From: Bdellovibrio sp. 28-41-41
GTDB lineage: Bacteria; Bdellovibrionota; Bdellovibrionia; Bdellovibrionales; Bdellovibrionaceae
Assembly (NCBI GenBank): GCA_002256935.1
Contig: NCGL01000006.1
Span: 1 to 64,000, forward strand
Direction: 5' to 3'
Length of the DNA: 64,000 nt
Shown: in pieces, positions 1-8,224 of the stretch
Layout: every line of letters starts with the position of its first letter
Numbering within the stretch: the first letter of the stretch is position 1
Notes under the pieces: generated by a model
The model's input: only the letters and a program-made list of their open reading frames with translations
Told to the model about the DNA's origin: nothing
Databases searched by the model: none
Position numbers and translations under genes: made by a program

Positions 1-768
1 TTCGATTTCTTTCGCTAAGAACAGGTTTTCGGCCATTAGAGCATAGAAATCCTGTGATGAAATTTCTAGGACGATGCATTCGGTTTGGGCCTTAGCGGTG
101 GCGGTCCGGATACCTTGATTGATAAAAAGTGACATTTCACCAAAAGCGTCCCCTGCGGCCAGGACGTTTATGTTTTTGCCATTTTGCATGATGGTCATTG
201 AACCTTGAATCAAAACGTAGAAGTGATGTCCTGGAGTACGTTCTTTAAACAGAGTTTCATTGGCAGGTATGGTTTTAAGGTGGCCTCGATGAATCAATTG
301 ATCTGTCGTATCTTCAGGTAAGATAGAAAGTACCGGTGAGCGCATAATCCCGTGGATAACCCAGAAACGATGTTTCAAGGATTCAGCGACTTCTTTGCGG
401 ATCCACTGATCAAACACTTCAGGAATATAAATAATTTTTAAAACTTGAACATCGCTCAAAGCAATCACGTCGGCCAATCGTGGTTCGTTCAAAAAGAACG
501 CGTATTCACCAAAAAGACAACCGGGAATTAGGGTAGCGACACGAAAACGTTCACCGCTCGCATTTTTTTTATAGATGCCGACTTGCCCTTTCAAAACTAC
601 GTACATGTCGCGATCAACTCCGCCCTCTTGAATGAACATCGTTTGCTTCGGTACCGAGTATGCTTTTGAGTTTGTCAGCATGAAATTTAAACTGGCTGGT
701 TTTAGCGACCGGAAAAAAGGCAGACTTTTTACAGTAGCTAAATCGATGTCCTGGCGTTGGGACAGCAA
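1..768 (-). CDS. Protein with two cyclic-nucleotide-binding domains (partial, C-terminus outside window)
   Basis: The visible 256 codons hold two tandem cNMP-binding (cupin-like) domains. The first has GEYAFLNEPRLADV, the second has FGEMSLFINQGIRTATAKA, which matches the phosphate-binding cassette pattern FGE...R.A with the arginine kept. Proteins of this kind sense cAMP or a related nucleotide in the cytoplasm and control a partner or a fused output domain. No DNA-binding domain is seen in the visible part. No ATG lies near the upstream gene's stop; a TTG at 766-768 preceded by an AAAGGG-type ribosome site fits best, with ATG at codon 32 or so as an alternative. It follows the secreted-protein gene by 24 bases, so the two may be co-transcribed. 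Confidence 0.8.
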   Translation of the reverse strand, partial: MLSQRQDIDLATVKSLPFFRSLKPASLNFMLTNSKAYSVPKQTMFIQEGGVDRDMYVVLKGQVGIYKKNASGERFRVATLIPGCLFGEYAFFLNEPRLADVIALSDVQVLKIIYIPEVFDQWIRKEVAESLKHRFWVIHGIMRSPVLSILPEDTTDQLIHRGHLKTIPANETLFKERTPGHHFYVLIQGSMTIMQNGKNINVLAAGDAFGEMSLFINQGIRTATAKAQTECIVLEISSQDFYALMAENLFLAKEIE

Positions 769-792
769 TTGTAACTGGCCCTTTTTTTATCG

Positions 793-1251
793 TTATTGAA
801 ACGTGAAGTATTTAAACAGGCTACCTTTTGGAGGTTTCAGATGTCGAGTCACCAAACTTTGTAGCGCTCTAATTTGTTGTCCATTTTTAATTTCAGCTAA
901 GCAGTTTACTTTAATTAATAAATACGGCGCGCCTCTGTAATAGGCTTCGTCAATTTTTGCCGTGTTAGGATGATTAGTATCATTTTCGAAAATAATAAAA
1001 AATGGCATTGATTCCTGAGGTATAGGCTTAGGGCCCGCTAACCAAGATCCTGTCACCAGTCCACCATCACCTAAAACAATGGGATCTAATTCGCCGGCCA
1101 ATGTTTTGTGGATTTTAATTAGATAAGAATCATTTAAATTAAGAGGATTTAGGCCTTGCAGTGAACGAAGCGGGTAGAGGCATTTTGCTGGATCGGCCAT
1201 CACGCTAAATGAAATTAACAGACCAACGATGACAGTAAGACTTTTAATCAT
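793..1251 (-). CDS. Small secreted protein of unknown function
   Basis: A 152-residue protein with a clear Sec signal peptide (MIKSLTVIVGLLISFSVMA, then DPAKCLYP). The mature part has two cysteines and no motif I recognise. The start is ATG with an AGGGAG ribosome site about six bases upstream. It lies just ahead of the cyclic-nucleotide-binding gene on the same strand. The location is probably periplasmic; the function is unknown. Confidence 0.6.
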   Translation of the reverse strand: MIKSLTVIVGLLISFSVMADPAKCLYPLRSLQGLNPLNLNDSYLIKIHKTLAGELDPIVLGDGGLVTGSWLAGPKPIPQESMPFFIIFENDTNHPNTAKIDEAYYRGAPYLLIKVNCLAEIKNGQQIRALQSLVTRHLKPPKGSLFKYFTFQ

Positions 1252-1362
1252 AGCAAGCTCCCTATTTTTGACGAGACAGAGTTTGATATCATGAATCTAG
1301 GTACTGGCTAGAAGAATTTGAACAATTGGAAATTTATTTTGCGGAGAGCTATGGGAAACCCG

Positions 1363-1398
1363 CCCCTAGTGTTAAAAGTTCTTAATTATTACTAGGGG
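1363..1398. repeat. Inverted repeat with 8-bp perfect arms
   Basis: CCCCTAGT at 1363-1370 and ACTAGGGG at 1391-1398 can pair around a 20-base AT-rich loop. It sits downstream of the 1421-2215 lipoprotein gene and upstream of the secreted-protein gene, both on the minus strand. There is no T-run after it, so a simple intrinsic terminator is not supported; it may be an operator or part of a terminator without the U tract. Confidence 0.4.
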
Positions 1399-1420
1399 GA
1401 GTCGTCCAAGTCTGTTGAGG

Positions 1421-2215
1421 CTACGGAGTGGTTTTAACTGAAGTCGTGAAGAATGAGGTAAAAACAACTCGGGGGTTTGAGGTGCCGGCCGCTATTGAGT
1501 TTTTCAAAGTTGCACAAAGTTCTTTGTTCGCACCTGCTCCAGAGCAGCTGATATTATATGTTGATATGATCACGCTGCCAATTGCAGTTTGCAGCTGCCC
1601 GGCTGATGAAGAATCGGGAACTTGCGCGGTATCAGTAATTGCTAGTTTTGCTACTTCCGTTGGGTTAGCAATCGTGGCTTCTTGCATGCACGTATTTAGA
1701 TTGTAAGAACCACTCGTTGGCGATTTACACGATGGCGCGCTATTGCCACCAGCGACAGCAAAGAAATTCATAAGCGCTGTTGAGAAATATCCAAATGCAG
1801 ATATAAGAGTTTTACCTTTTGCAGCGGCGTTATAACAATCGTTGAAGGTCGTGTTTGCATTAGCTGCATCGGTAGCGATGACTCCTGTAGATGAAAAGGA
1901 CACTAAACCCATAAAGTTAGCCGTACCTTGGCCATTGTTTAAATTACTAAATGCCGTAGTATATTTTGTCGGATTAGCGAAACCTTCCCGAACAAACGCA
2001 GCCGCGCAACGAATGTTGTAAGCGCCGGTTGAACTCAGCCCCTCAACTTTTTCCGTACAGCTCATCGCCGTTGTTGCTGTTGCTGAGTTCAAACATTGTT
2101 GAGCATCGCCGATTTTGTCTACATCTGTTGCGGAACCACACCCAAAAAGAAGCGTAGTAGTTAGTGTAACCAAAAAACAACGAACAATAGAAAGTCTAGG
2201 TTTTTTAATATTCAT
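1421..2215 (-). CDS. Cysteine-rich lipoprotein of unknown function
   Basis: A 264-residue protein starting with a basic N-terminus, a hydrophobic stretch and a lipobox (LLFGC at about residues 22-26), so it should be lipid-anchored in the envelope. The mature region is rich in Ala, Ser, Thr and Asn and has several spaced cysteines that could form disulfides. It has the same general plan as the lipoprotein at 3401-4261 (lipobox, short repeats, paired cysteines), which suggests a shared family, but I did not align them. It is divergent from the outer-membrane barrel gene at 2344. Confidence 0.65.
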   Translation of the reverse strand: MNIKKPRLSIVRCFLVTLTTTLLFGCGSATDVDKIGDAQQCLNSATATTAMSCTEKVEGLSSTGAYNIRCAAAFVREGFANPTKYTTAFSNLNNGQGTANFMGLVSFSSTGVIATDAANANTTFNDCYNAAAKGKTLISAFGYFSTALMNFFAVAGGNSAPSCKSPTSGSYNLNTCMQEATIANPTEVAKLAITDTAQVPDSSSAGQLQTAIGSVIISTYNISCSGAGANKELCATLKNSIAAGTSNPRVVFTSFFTTSVKTTP

Positions 2216-2343
2216 TTTTCACTCCGGTTTTTATTGTAAATAGGATTTACTTGGCATCAAGACTTGCTTGGGAAAAACGGGCCAAAGTCTATACTTCACG
2301 AAACCGCTTATGGGCGCATAGCGAAATGGTTTACAATATAAGT

Positions 2344-3429
2344 ATGAAAATGAACTGGTTCCTTGTCCTATTTTTTAACCTCATCGCTGTCGTAGCGTCG
2401 TCCACGGAACGTTTTGAATTTTATAATGGAATTCGACCGCTGGGCATGGGAAACGCGTCCGTCGCGTCAGTGAATGACGAGACGGCGTTGATTGTAAATC
2501 CCGCCGGACTAGGGAAACTGCGAAATTTTTTCGGTACAATTCTAGATCCCGAGCTAGATATGGGTAGTTCTGCGCTAAATACATACCGCGCAAAAAGCTT
2601 TTCTAATCCAACCTCTTTGTCTCAGGTGTTGCCAGCAGTGGCCGCGACCCCGGGGGACTATTTTTATGCGCGAACACAGTTATTTCCTTCGTTTGTGGCT
2701 AGAAATTTCGGTATCGGATTGCTTGTGAAAAATGAGTTAGCAACGATGGCAGACTCAGCGACCAGTGCATCGGTATTTTACCGTGATGATATGGCACTTA
2801 TGTTAGGTTACAACTTTCGCTTTTGGGATGGTCGAATTAAACTCGGTTTTACTGGAAAGATGATTAGTCGCACAGAAGTGAACGAGACAGCGATTGACCC
2901 TTCCGGCGCCGTTGATTTGCCCTCGCTAGCAGCTGCGAATCAAGCAAAGCATGGTTTGGGAATCGGCACTGACGTTGGATTGATGCTGACAGCGCCGTGG
3001 GACAATTTACCCACGCTCGGCATTGTGGCGCGAGATCTTGGAAATACAACCTTTGATAAGACTTATTTCACTCGAATGACAACGAATGAGAGACCAAACA
3101 GTGCCGTACAAGATGTCGATGCGGGCTTGTCGTTTCAAATCATTCATAAACCGAATATTCGAAGTTTATGGGCATTTGATTACCATGGAATACTAACCGC
3201 AAAAGACGAAGAGGATAAGAACAAACTTTATCACCTGGGTGTCGAAGTGAACTTTGGTGACGTGTTCTTTTTTCGTGCCGGTTACAATCAACGGTACGTA
3301 ACAGCCGGATTCGAATTAGCATCTGAACGATTTCAATTTCAAATTGCCACCTACGGAGAAGAAGTCGGTACCGCGGCAGCACCTAAAGAGGATCGACGAA
3401 ATGTCGCGAAATTTACTTTCCGTTTCTAA
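2344..3429 (+). CDS. PorV/FadL-like outer-membrane beta-barrel protein
   Basis: With a start at 2344 the product has a signal peptide (MKMNWFLVLFFNLIAVVASS) followed by YNGIRPLGMGNASVA and NDETALIVNPAGLG. That opening (RPLGMG..., then a D.A...NPAGL motif) is typical of FadL/PorV-type outer-membrane barrels, and the chain ends in KFTFRF with a terminal Phe as outer-membrane proteins do. A longer reading from a TTG at 2251 adds 31 basic residues ahead of the signal peptide and is less likely. It overlaps the next lipoprotein gene by 29 bases, and a second barrel of the same type follows at 4274. The substrate is unknown. Confidence 0.75.
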   Translation: MKMNWFLVLFFNLIAVVASSTERFEFYNGIRPLGMGNASVASVNDETALIVNPAGLGKLRNFFGTILDPELDMGSSALNTYRAKSFSNPTSLSQVLPAVAATPGDYFYARTQLFPSFVARNFGIGLLVKNELATMADSATSASVFYRDDMALMLGYNFRFWDGRIKLGFTGKMISRTEVNETAIDPSGAVDLPSLAAANQAKHGLGIGTDVGLMLTAPWDNLPTLGIVARDLGNTTFDKTYFTRMTTNERPNSAVQDVDAGLSFQIIHKPNIRSLWAFDYHGILTAKDEEDKNKLYHLGVEVNFGDVFFFRAGYNQRYVTAGFELASERFQFQIATYGEEVGTAAAPKEDRRNVAKFTFRF

Positions 3430-4261
3430 TTTAACTAAACTTATTTTTGATTTGGCTCTAGCCACTGGTATGCTGATCAGTACAGGTTGCGGTGGCAATT
3501 TTTTTGAATTAACTGCAAAAAAGGATACGTCTGAAGCTCTTTATCAAGATGCCCGAGATTCTTTGAATGATCTCGACTACGACACAGCCATTTCAAAGAT
3601 CGTCGAAATTAGCACTAAGGATTCCAGTTTTTATTTACGGTGTGAAAAAGTCGACGGAATTAAAGTCTGTCCACGTGAAGATCTGGCCGGAGCCTACGCT
3701 TCCAAATGCGGATTAAATTTTGTGACTTTTGTTTCCTCTCTGACATCATCTAGTGGTTCGCCGTTTTTATTCTTTATGCAGAAATTTCAATCGGTCGCCG
3801 TGTCGCCGTCTAATTGCTACGAGGCGCAAAAGGTAATTGAAACTTTTGGCGCGACGGCAGGGGCTCGTTCGACCGAGCAAAATTTATTCATGGCGGTATT
3901 GGGAATGGCGAAGATGGGCAGCTATCTGCGAGATGCGGCCGATGTGAATCAAGATGGTAATGCGGATGCAGCCTACAGTTCATGCAGTTCAGCTAGCATT
4001 ACCACAGACTATTTAAGGCAAGTCATGTCTGGAATGGGACTGGTCCTCGATAACCTGGCCGCGATTTCTGCAGTATTATCGGGAAACTCTTCGGCCCTGA
4101 CGGATTTGGAGGCTATTAAGGCTGTGTGTGGAGCAGCATGTTCGATCACCGATCCAAACAGTTCTAGCTTTGATGAAACAGTAACAAGAAAATTACTTCG
4201 CTCTAGCGATAACGGAATCGAACCGACTTCGGGATGTACGTTAATTACGTGTTGTCCGTGA
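3401..4261 (+). CDS. Lipoprotein, possible TPR-like, partner of the flanking barrels
   Basis: The ATG at 3401 has AGAGG about ten bases upstream and gives a 286-residue lipoprotein with lipobox LISTGC at about residues 23-28. An upstream in-frame start at 3344 would lie deep inside the previous gene. The region after the lipobox (ALYQDARDSLNDLDYDTAI) looks like one TPR-type helical pair. Near the middle, DVNQDGNADA resembles a calcium-binding DxNxDG loop. The protein ends in a cysteine-rich tail (CTLITCCP). It lies between two outer-membrane barrel genes, so a role in the same envelope assembly is likely, but that is inference. Confidence 0.65.
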   Translation: MSRNLLSVSNLTKLIFDLALATGMLISTGCGGNFFELTAKKDTSEALYQDARDSLNDLDYDTAISKIVEISTKDSSFYLRCEKVDGIKVCPREDLAGAYASKCGLNFVTFVSSLTSSSGSPFLFFMQKFQSVAVSPSNCYEAQKVIETFGATAGARSTEQNLFMAVLGMAKMGSYLRDAADVNQDGNADAAYSSCSSASITTDYLRQVMSGMGLVLDNLAAISAVLSGNSSALTDLEAIKAVCGAACSITDPNSSSFDETVTRKLLRSSDNGIEPTSGCTLITCCP

Positions 4262-4273
4262 TGAGATAAACGA

Positions 4274-5380
4274 ATGAATATGAAATGTATAGCACTACTA
4301 CTAGTATCATGGACGACAACATTCGGGGCTGCCCTCTATGAGTATAACCGTCCAGTTCGCGCGTTAGGTATGGGCGGGGTTTATCTTAATTTTGTAAAAG
4401 ATGCGGACGCTCCTACAATTAATCCCGCAGCCCTTGGATTTGTAAGTGGTATTGCTGTCGAAGTCGCGAATATCGGTTTGGGTATTAACGGCTTGGATAC
4501 AATTAGTACCTATAGTGCCTCTGGATCCGTAAATAACGTTTCTGACTATGATCGATTTTTTGGAAAAAAAATTAGATTGGGCGCGAATGGTCGTGTGTCT
4601 GCAATTATGCCGAATTTCGGTTTGTCTGTTTACGATGACGCCCAAGTGTCTTTGATTCTTAGAAACACAGCGTTTCCCAATATAGATATGAGTTTTTTCA
4701 ACGATTATGGCTTTGTCGTTGCGGGGGCATTTCCTGTAGCTCCATTAACTTCACTCGGTGTCGCGCTCAAGCGTATCAACCGGTGGGGTGGTTATCAAAC
4801 AGTGGGTCTGAGTACAATTGCTGCGGGAAACTCGGCGGCCCTGCAAAATGAATTTGAAAATAAGGGTGTGGGTTACGGCGGAGACCTTGCGTTGATGACT
4901 AAAATTCCTGGGAGATTCTCGCCCTCTTTTTCTATAGTTTGGCAGGATGTCGGTTCCACCGCGTTCACTAAGACAACCGGAAACGATGCGCCTCCTAGAA
5001 TCAAAGACAATTTACAAGCGGGCGTCGGCTTAGTTTTAGATTTACCAGGAATTGATTTGTCGGGCGGATTTGAATATCGACATATTAATGATACGGGCGT
5101 GCAAATTGGCAAAAAATTGCACACGGGTTTTGAACTATCATTGCCTCTGATTGATTTGCGTATTGGTTCCAGCCAAGGTTATTCGACAATGGGCGCAGGT
5201 TTCAGCTTTCTATTTTTAAATTTTGATGCAGCCATGTTCAAGACCGAAGCGGGCGAGTACCCAGGGCAAACTCCCGAGGATCAAATTCTTTTAAGCTTAA
5301 GTATTGACTTATCTGTTGACGCAAACTTTAATTTCTATTCAAAAGAAGGCAAGAAAAGAAATCTAAAACAACGCCGCTAG
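4274..5380 (+). CDS. PorV/FadL-like outer-membrane beta-barrel protein
   Basis: A 368-residue protein with a short signal peptide, then YNRPVRALGMGGVYLNF and DAPTINPAALGF, the same opening pattern as the barrel at 2344. The body alternates hydrophobic and polar residues as expected for transmembrane beta strands. The start at 4274 lies 12 bases after the lipoprotein stop. Unlike its neighbour it ends in a basic tail (KEGKKRNLKQRR) instead of a terminal aromatic residue, so the C-terminus may protrude from the barrel. Probably co-transcribed with the two genes before it. Confidence 0.7.
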   Translation: MNMKCIALLLVSWTTTFGAALYEYNRPVRALGMGGVYLNFVKDADAPTINPAALGFVSGIAVEVANIGLGINGLDTISTYSASGSVNNVSDYDRFFGKKIRLGANGRVSAIMPNFGLSVYDDAQVSLILRNTAFPNIDMSFFNDYGFVVAGAFPVAPLTSLGVALKRINRWGGYQTVGLSTIAAGNSAALQNEFENKGVGYGGDLALMTKIPGRFSPSFSIVWQDVGSTAFTKTTGNDAPPRIKDNLQAGVGLVLDLPGIDLSGGFEYRHINDTGVQIGKKLHTGFELSLPLIDLRIGSSQGYSTMGAGFSFLFLNFDAAMFKTEAGEYPGQTPEDQILLSLSIDLSVDANFNFYSKEGKKRNLKQRR

Positions 5381-5404
5381 GCTTTGTAATGAAAGCGTTT
5401 TAAC

Positions 5405-8224
5405 GTGCTAAAACTGATTAAAGTACATTCAAAAAATCAGGTTTGGGAACACTTCCAAAATATTGATGTAGAAAAAGAATCTTGGATAGTTTCCAAAGCG
5501 AGTGACCGAGACTATATGTCTCAGTATGTGCTGTCTCGTGATGGCTATTTTTTAGATCTCAGTGTTCAGTGGCACCGGACGTTTTTTAGAATGATTCATG
5601 AACGCGCATTTCCCAATTTTAAAATCGTGTCCCGTGACTTTGCCGAAATTTTCTTAAAACGAAAACTGCAGAGTTTAAAAGCGGATTTAGATATCGACGT
5701 TATTGACGAGAAAAGTCGTCTTCGAAGTATTACTTATTACTCCTCGTTATTATTTGATCCCGATTTAGATGAAACTAAACTGAACGAGTGGCTGAACGAT
5801 TCTGAAGATCGAAAACTCAGATTGAAACCAGATTTGCTGTTGAATAAATTATTTCTGTCGTTCTTTTTGGATGCGCAGATCGTATGTGAAGATTGGCTAG
5901 TGGCTCAGCTTCAAATGGCCGATCTAAGCGAATTGCAGTTGCCCATGTCGTACATGTATTTTGATTTGGGTGCAGACTATGGAATGCTAGAGGCTAGCGT
6001 GTTAAAAAAGCTGGCACAGAACTATGAGATTACTTTGTTTCAAACGATACATGCTTTTGATGAGCACTATAACCATTTGATCCAAGCCTATGAGCGATTT
6101 GATACCTCAGAAAATAAAGCGAAAGATAAACCGGATGCCGCCAAGGTTGACGTCAAAGCTGACGTGAAGATTGAGTTGAAAAAGTTTTCTTCAGCGGTAT
6201 CAGAAGCGCGCTTCGCTGTCGGAAAAATAAAAGCGTGGAAAAATCAGGGCGTATCTTGGAATCAGATGTCTATCGTGGCTCCTGAAATCAGAAAGTACGC
6301 GGATGTGCTGCAGTGGCAGTTGCTAGCCGAAGGTGTGCCTGTTAACCAAGTTAAAAAATCTATTTACTTGGAATTCAAAGATATTCGCGAGTTGTTGTCA
6401 GACCTATCGTTTTTTAAAACGGATATAGAGTTCTCATCAGTGAAAGAATCACTGATGAGATTTTGTGCTGACAGTCGGTCCACGCCGTTTAATAAGCTCG
6501 AAGAAAAACTAAATTCACCCTTCTTGTCAGCCGATGTATTTTTGGACTTAGTTCACAAGTGGGTGCCTGGGTTTTTTATTCAACACTTGGGACTATCTTT
6601 AGATCAGCTGACTCAATTCAGAAATACGGAACTTAGCGCCCATGACTTTGTTAGACAAACAGAACTATTTTGGGAGCGAATGGGACTTAGCGAGCGAAAA
6701 GAGCGAGTCATCAATTCACTTTTTGATTCGTCATCGCCGTCGGTGAAGCTGCATCCGCGTGAGTGGGTAGAGCAGATTGAAAAAATAGCTCTTCAGGCGA
6801 GTGTAACAGTTAGTAATAAAGAACTTACGGGTATTCAGTTAACCTCATTATCGCAAGTTTCTTTGTTTAATCAACAGAACATAGTCGTTGTTGGTCTTGA
6901 TGAGGGAGCGTTTGCTAGCCAGTTCAAAGAAGCTATTCCGACTGAAGACATTTACACCTTAGGCAGCGAGCTCGGGGTCTATTTAGAGCACCCCGATTTA
7001 AGTTTAAATTCATTTTTACTAGAAGACCTGCTTGGCCATGTGGGCAGAGAGGTAGCGCTCTCGTATCCGTATAAAGGAATAGATTCACGAATTCAAAATC
7101 CGGCACCTTTATGGCAAAATCGCGCGTTTGAGCAGAAGCTATTTGAAAAAGACATGGACACGCCCGAGCCCATTTTGTGGGATTGGTTGATTTCCAATTC
7201 CGATTCACAATGGCTTCATCAGCGTCATCAGGATTTTAAGATTGATATCCAAAAGTGGGATGCGCAGCCAGAGCACGCGACGCCGGTTCCCCATTTTGCT
7301 TTGAATGAAATATCTTTGTCGCCATCGTCTATCCAAACATTTCTGGATTGCCGTCAGAAGTTTTATTTTCAGCGTGTTCTGAGATTAAAAAGTATCGAAG
7401 CTGAAAGTTTCGATATCAATGCTAGAGACAAAGGCAGTTGGTATCATTCGATTTTTGAACAAATTATTGCCAAAGAAAATATATACATCCAACCACTGCT
7501 AACCTCTGGGCTTGATGAAGCAGGTCGAGTCGTATTGTTAGAACGTCTGCAGACTGATTTTGCATCGATTGTTCCCGTAGGCTTTGGTGAGTCAACTTGG
7601 AAACTAGTTAAAAAGTCATATTTTGAAAATGTGATTAAATTCATCGACCATGAAATCAGACTTCGAAATCATTTCCCGGATTTAAAAAGTGTCGCAGTCG
7701 AATGGCCTTGGGAAATCTATTATGATTGGAAACGATACGAGTTCAGTCAGACTCAAACACCCGACACAGTTAAAATCGCTGGTGTCATTGATAGAATTCT
7801 AATTAATCAGCGGACCAATCAACTGTGGTTAGTTGATTATAAATCGAGTTTAAAAAATTACTCGTCTTACGCGAACTGGATCGAGAAAAAAGAATTTCAA
7901 TTGCTGTTATATAATCATATCGTACAGAACCACAGTAAAGAAACCTGGGCTGGAAAGGTCGAAAATTTAACCTACTGGCAACTGCCTGACCTAGGCAACA
8001 AAAAAGGTTTTGCTGTTTCAGATCCAAGGCTAATTGATTTTGGTTATGCTAAAAAGACCATTGGATCGATAGAAGACAAAGAGAAAGTAGAAGCCGAATT
8101 CCTAGTCCAATTTCAAGAGATGATTAAGCAGATGCGCGAAGGTCATTTCTTTCCGAACCCGTCTGATGAAAAAAAATGTCAATATTGTGAATGGAGGCTG
8201 GCATGCAGAGCACCCCATCTGTAA
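5405..8224 (+). CDS. addB: AddB-like subunit of a RecBCD/AddAB-type nuclease-helicase
   Basis: A 939-residue protein whose last third is a PD-(D/E)XK nuclease of the RecB/AddB type: SPSSIQTFLDC near residue 649, GVIDRI near 790 and VDYKSS near 813. Four cysteines (C649, C925, C928, C934) give the spacing C...C-x2-C-x5-C that binds a 4Fe-4S cluster in AddB. The N-terminal two thirds is helicase-like but I see no Walker A motif, as in AddB. The start is GTG at 5405. The downstream gene overlaps it by 22 bases and encodes the AddA-like partner, so the pair should process double-strand DNA ends for recombination. The length is shorter than typical AddB (about 1150). Confidence 0.8.
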   Translation: MLKLIKVHSKNQVWEHFQNIDVEKESWIVSKASDRDYMSQYVLSRDGYFLDLSVQWHRTFFRMIHERAFPNFKIVSRDFAEIFLKRKLQSLKADLDIDVIDEKSRLRSITYYSSLLFDPDLDETKLNEWLNDSEDRKLRLKPDLLLNKLFLSFFLDAQIVCEDWLVAQLQMADLSELQLPMSYMYFDLGADYGMLEASVLKKLAQNYEITLFQTIHAFDEHYNHLIQAYERFDTSENKAKDKPDAAKVDVKADVKIELKKFSSAVSEARFAVGKIKAWKNQGVSWNQMSIVAPEIRKYADVLQWQLLAEGVPVNQVKKSIYLEFKDIRELLSDLSFFKTDIEFSSVKESLMRFCADSRSTPFNKLEEKLNSPFLSADVFLDLVHKWVPGFFIQHLGLSLDQLTQFRNTELSAHDFVRQTELFWERMGLSERKERVINSLFDSSSPSVKLHPREWVEQIEKIALQASVTVSNKELTGIQLTSLSQVSLFNQQNIVVVGLDEGAFASQFKEAIPTEDIYTLGSELGVYLEHPDLSLNSFLLEDLLGHVGREVALSYPYKGIDSRIQNPAPLWQNRAFEQKLFEKDMDTPEPILWDWLISNSDSQWLHQRHQDFKIDIQKWDAQPEHATPVPHFALNEISLSPSSIQTFLDCRQKFYFQRVLRLKSIEAESFDINARDKGSWYHSIFEQIIAKENIYIQPLLTSGLDEAGRVVLLERLQTDFASIVPVGFGESTWKLVKKSYFENVIKFIDHEIRLRNHFPDLKSVAVEWPWEIYYDWKRYEFSQTQTPDTVKIAGVIDRILINQRTNQLWLVDYKSSLKNYSSYANWIEKKEFQLLLYNHIVQNHSKETWAGKVENLTYWQLPDLGNKKGFAVSDPRLIDFGYAKKTIGSIEDKEKVEAEFLVQFQEMIKQMREGHFFPNPSDEKKCQYCEWRLACRAPHL

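Noticed and set aside
1428-1706. 92-codon plus-strand frame opposite the lipoprotein gene
   Set aside because: It mirrors a lipoprotein with a clear lipobox on the minus strand; the frame looks like a shadow.
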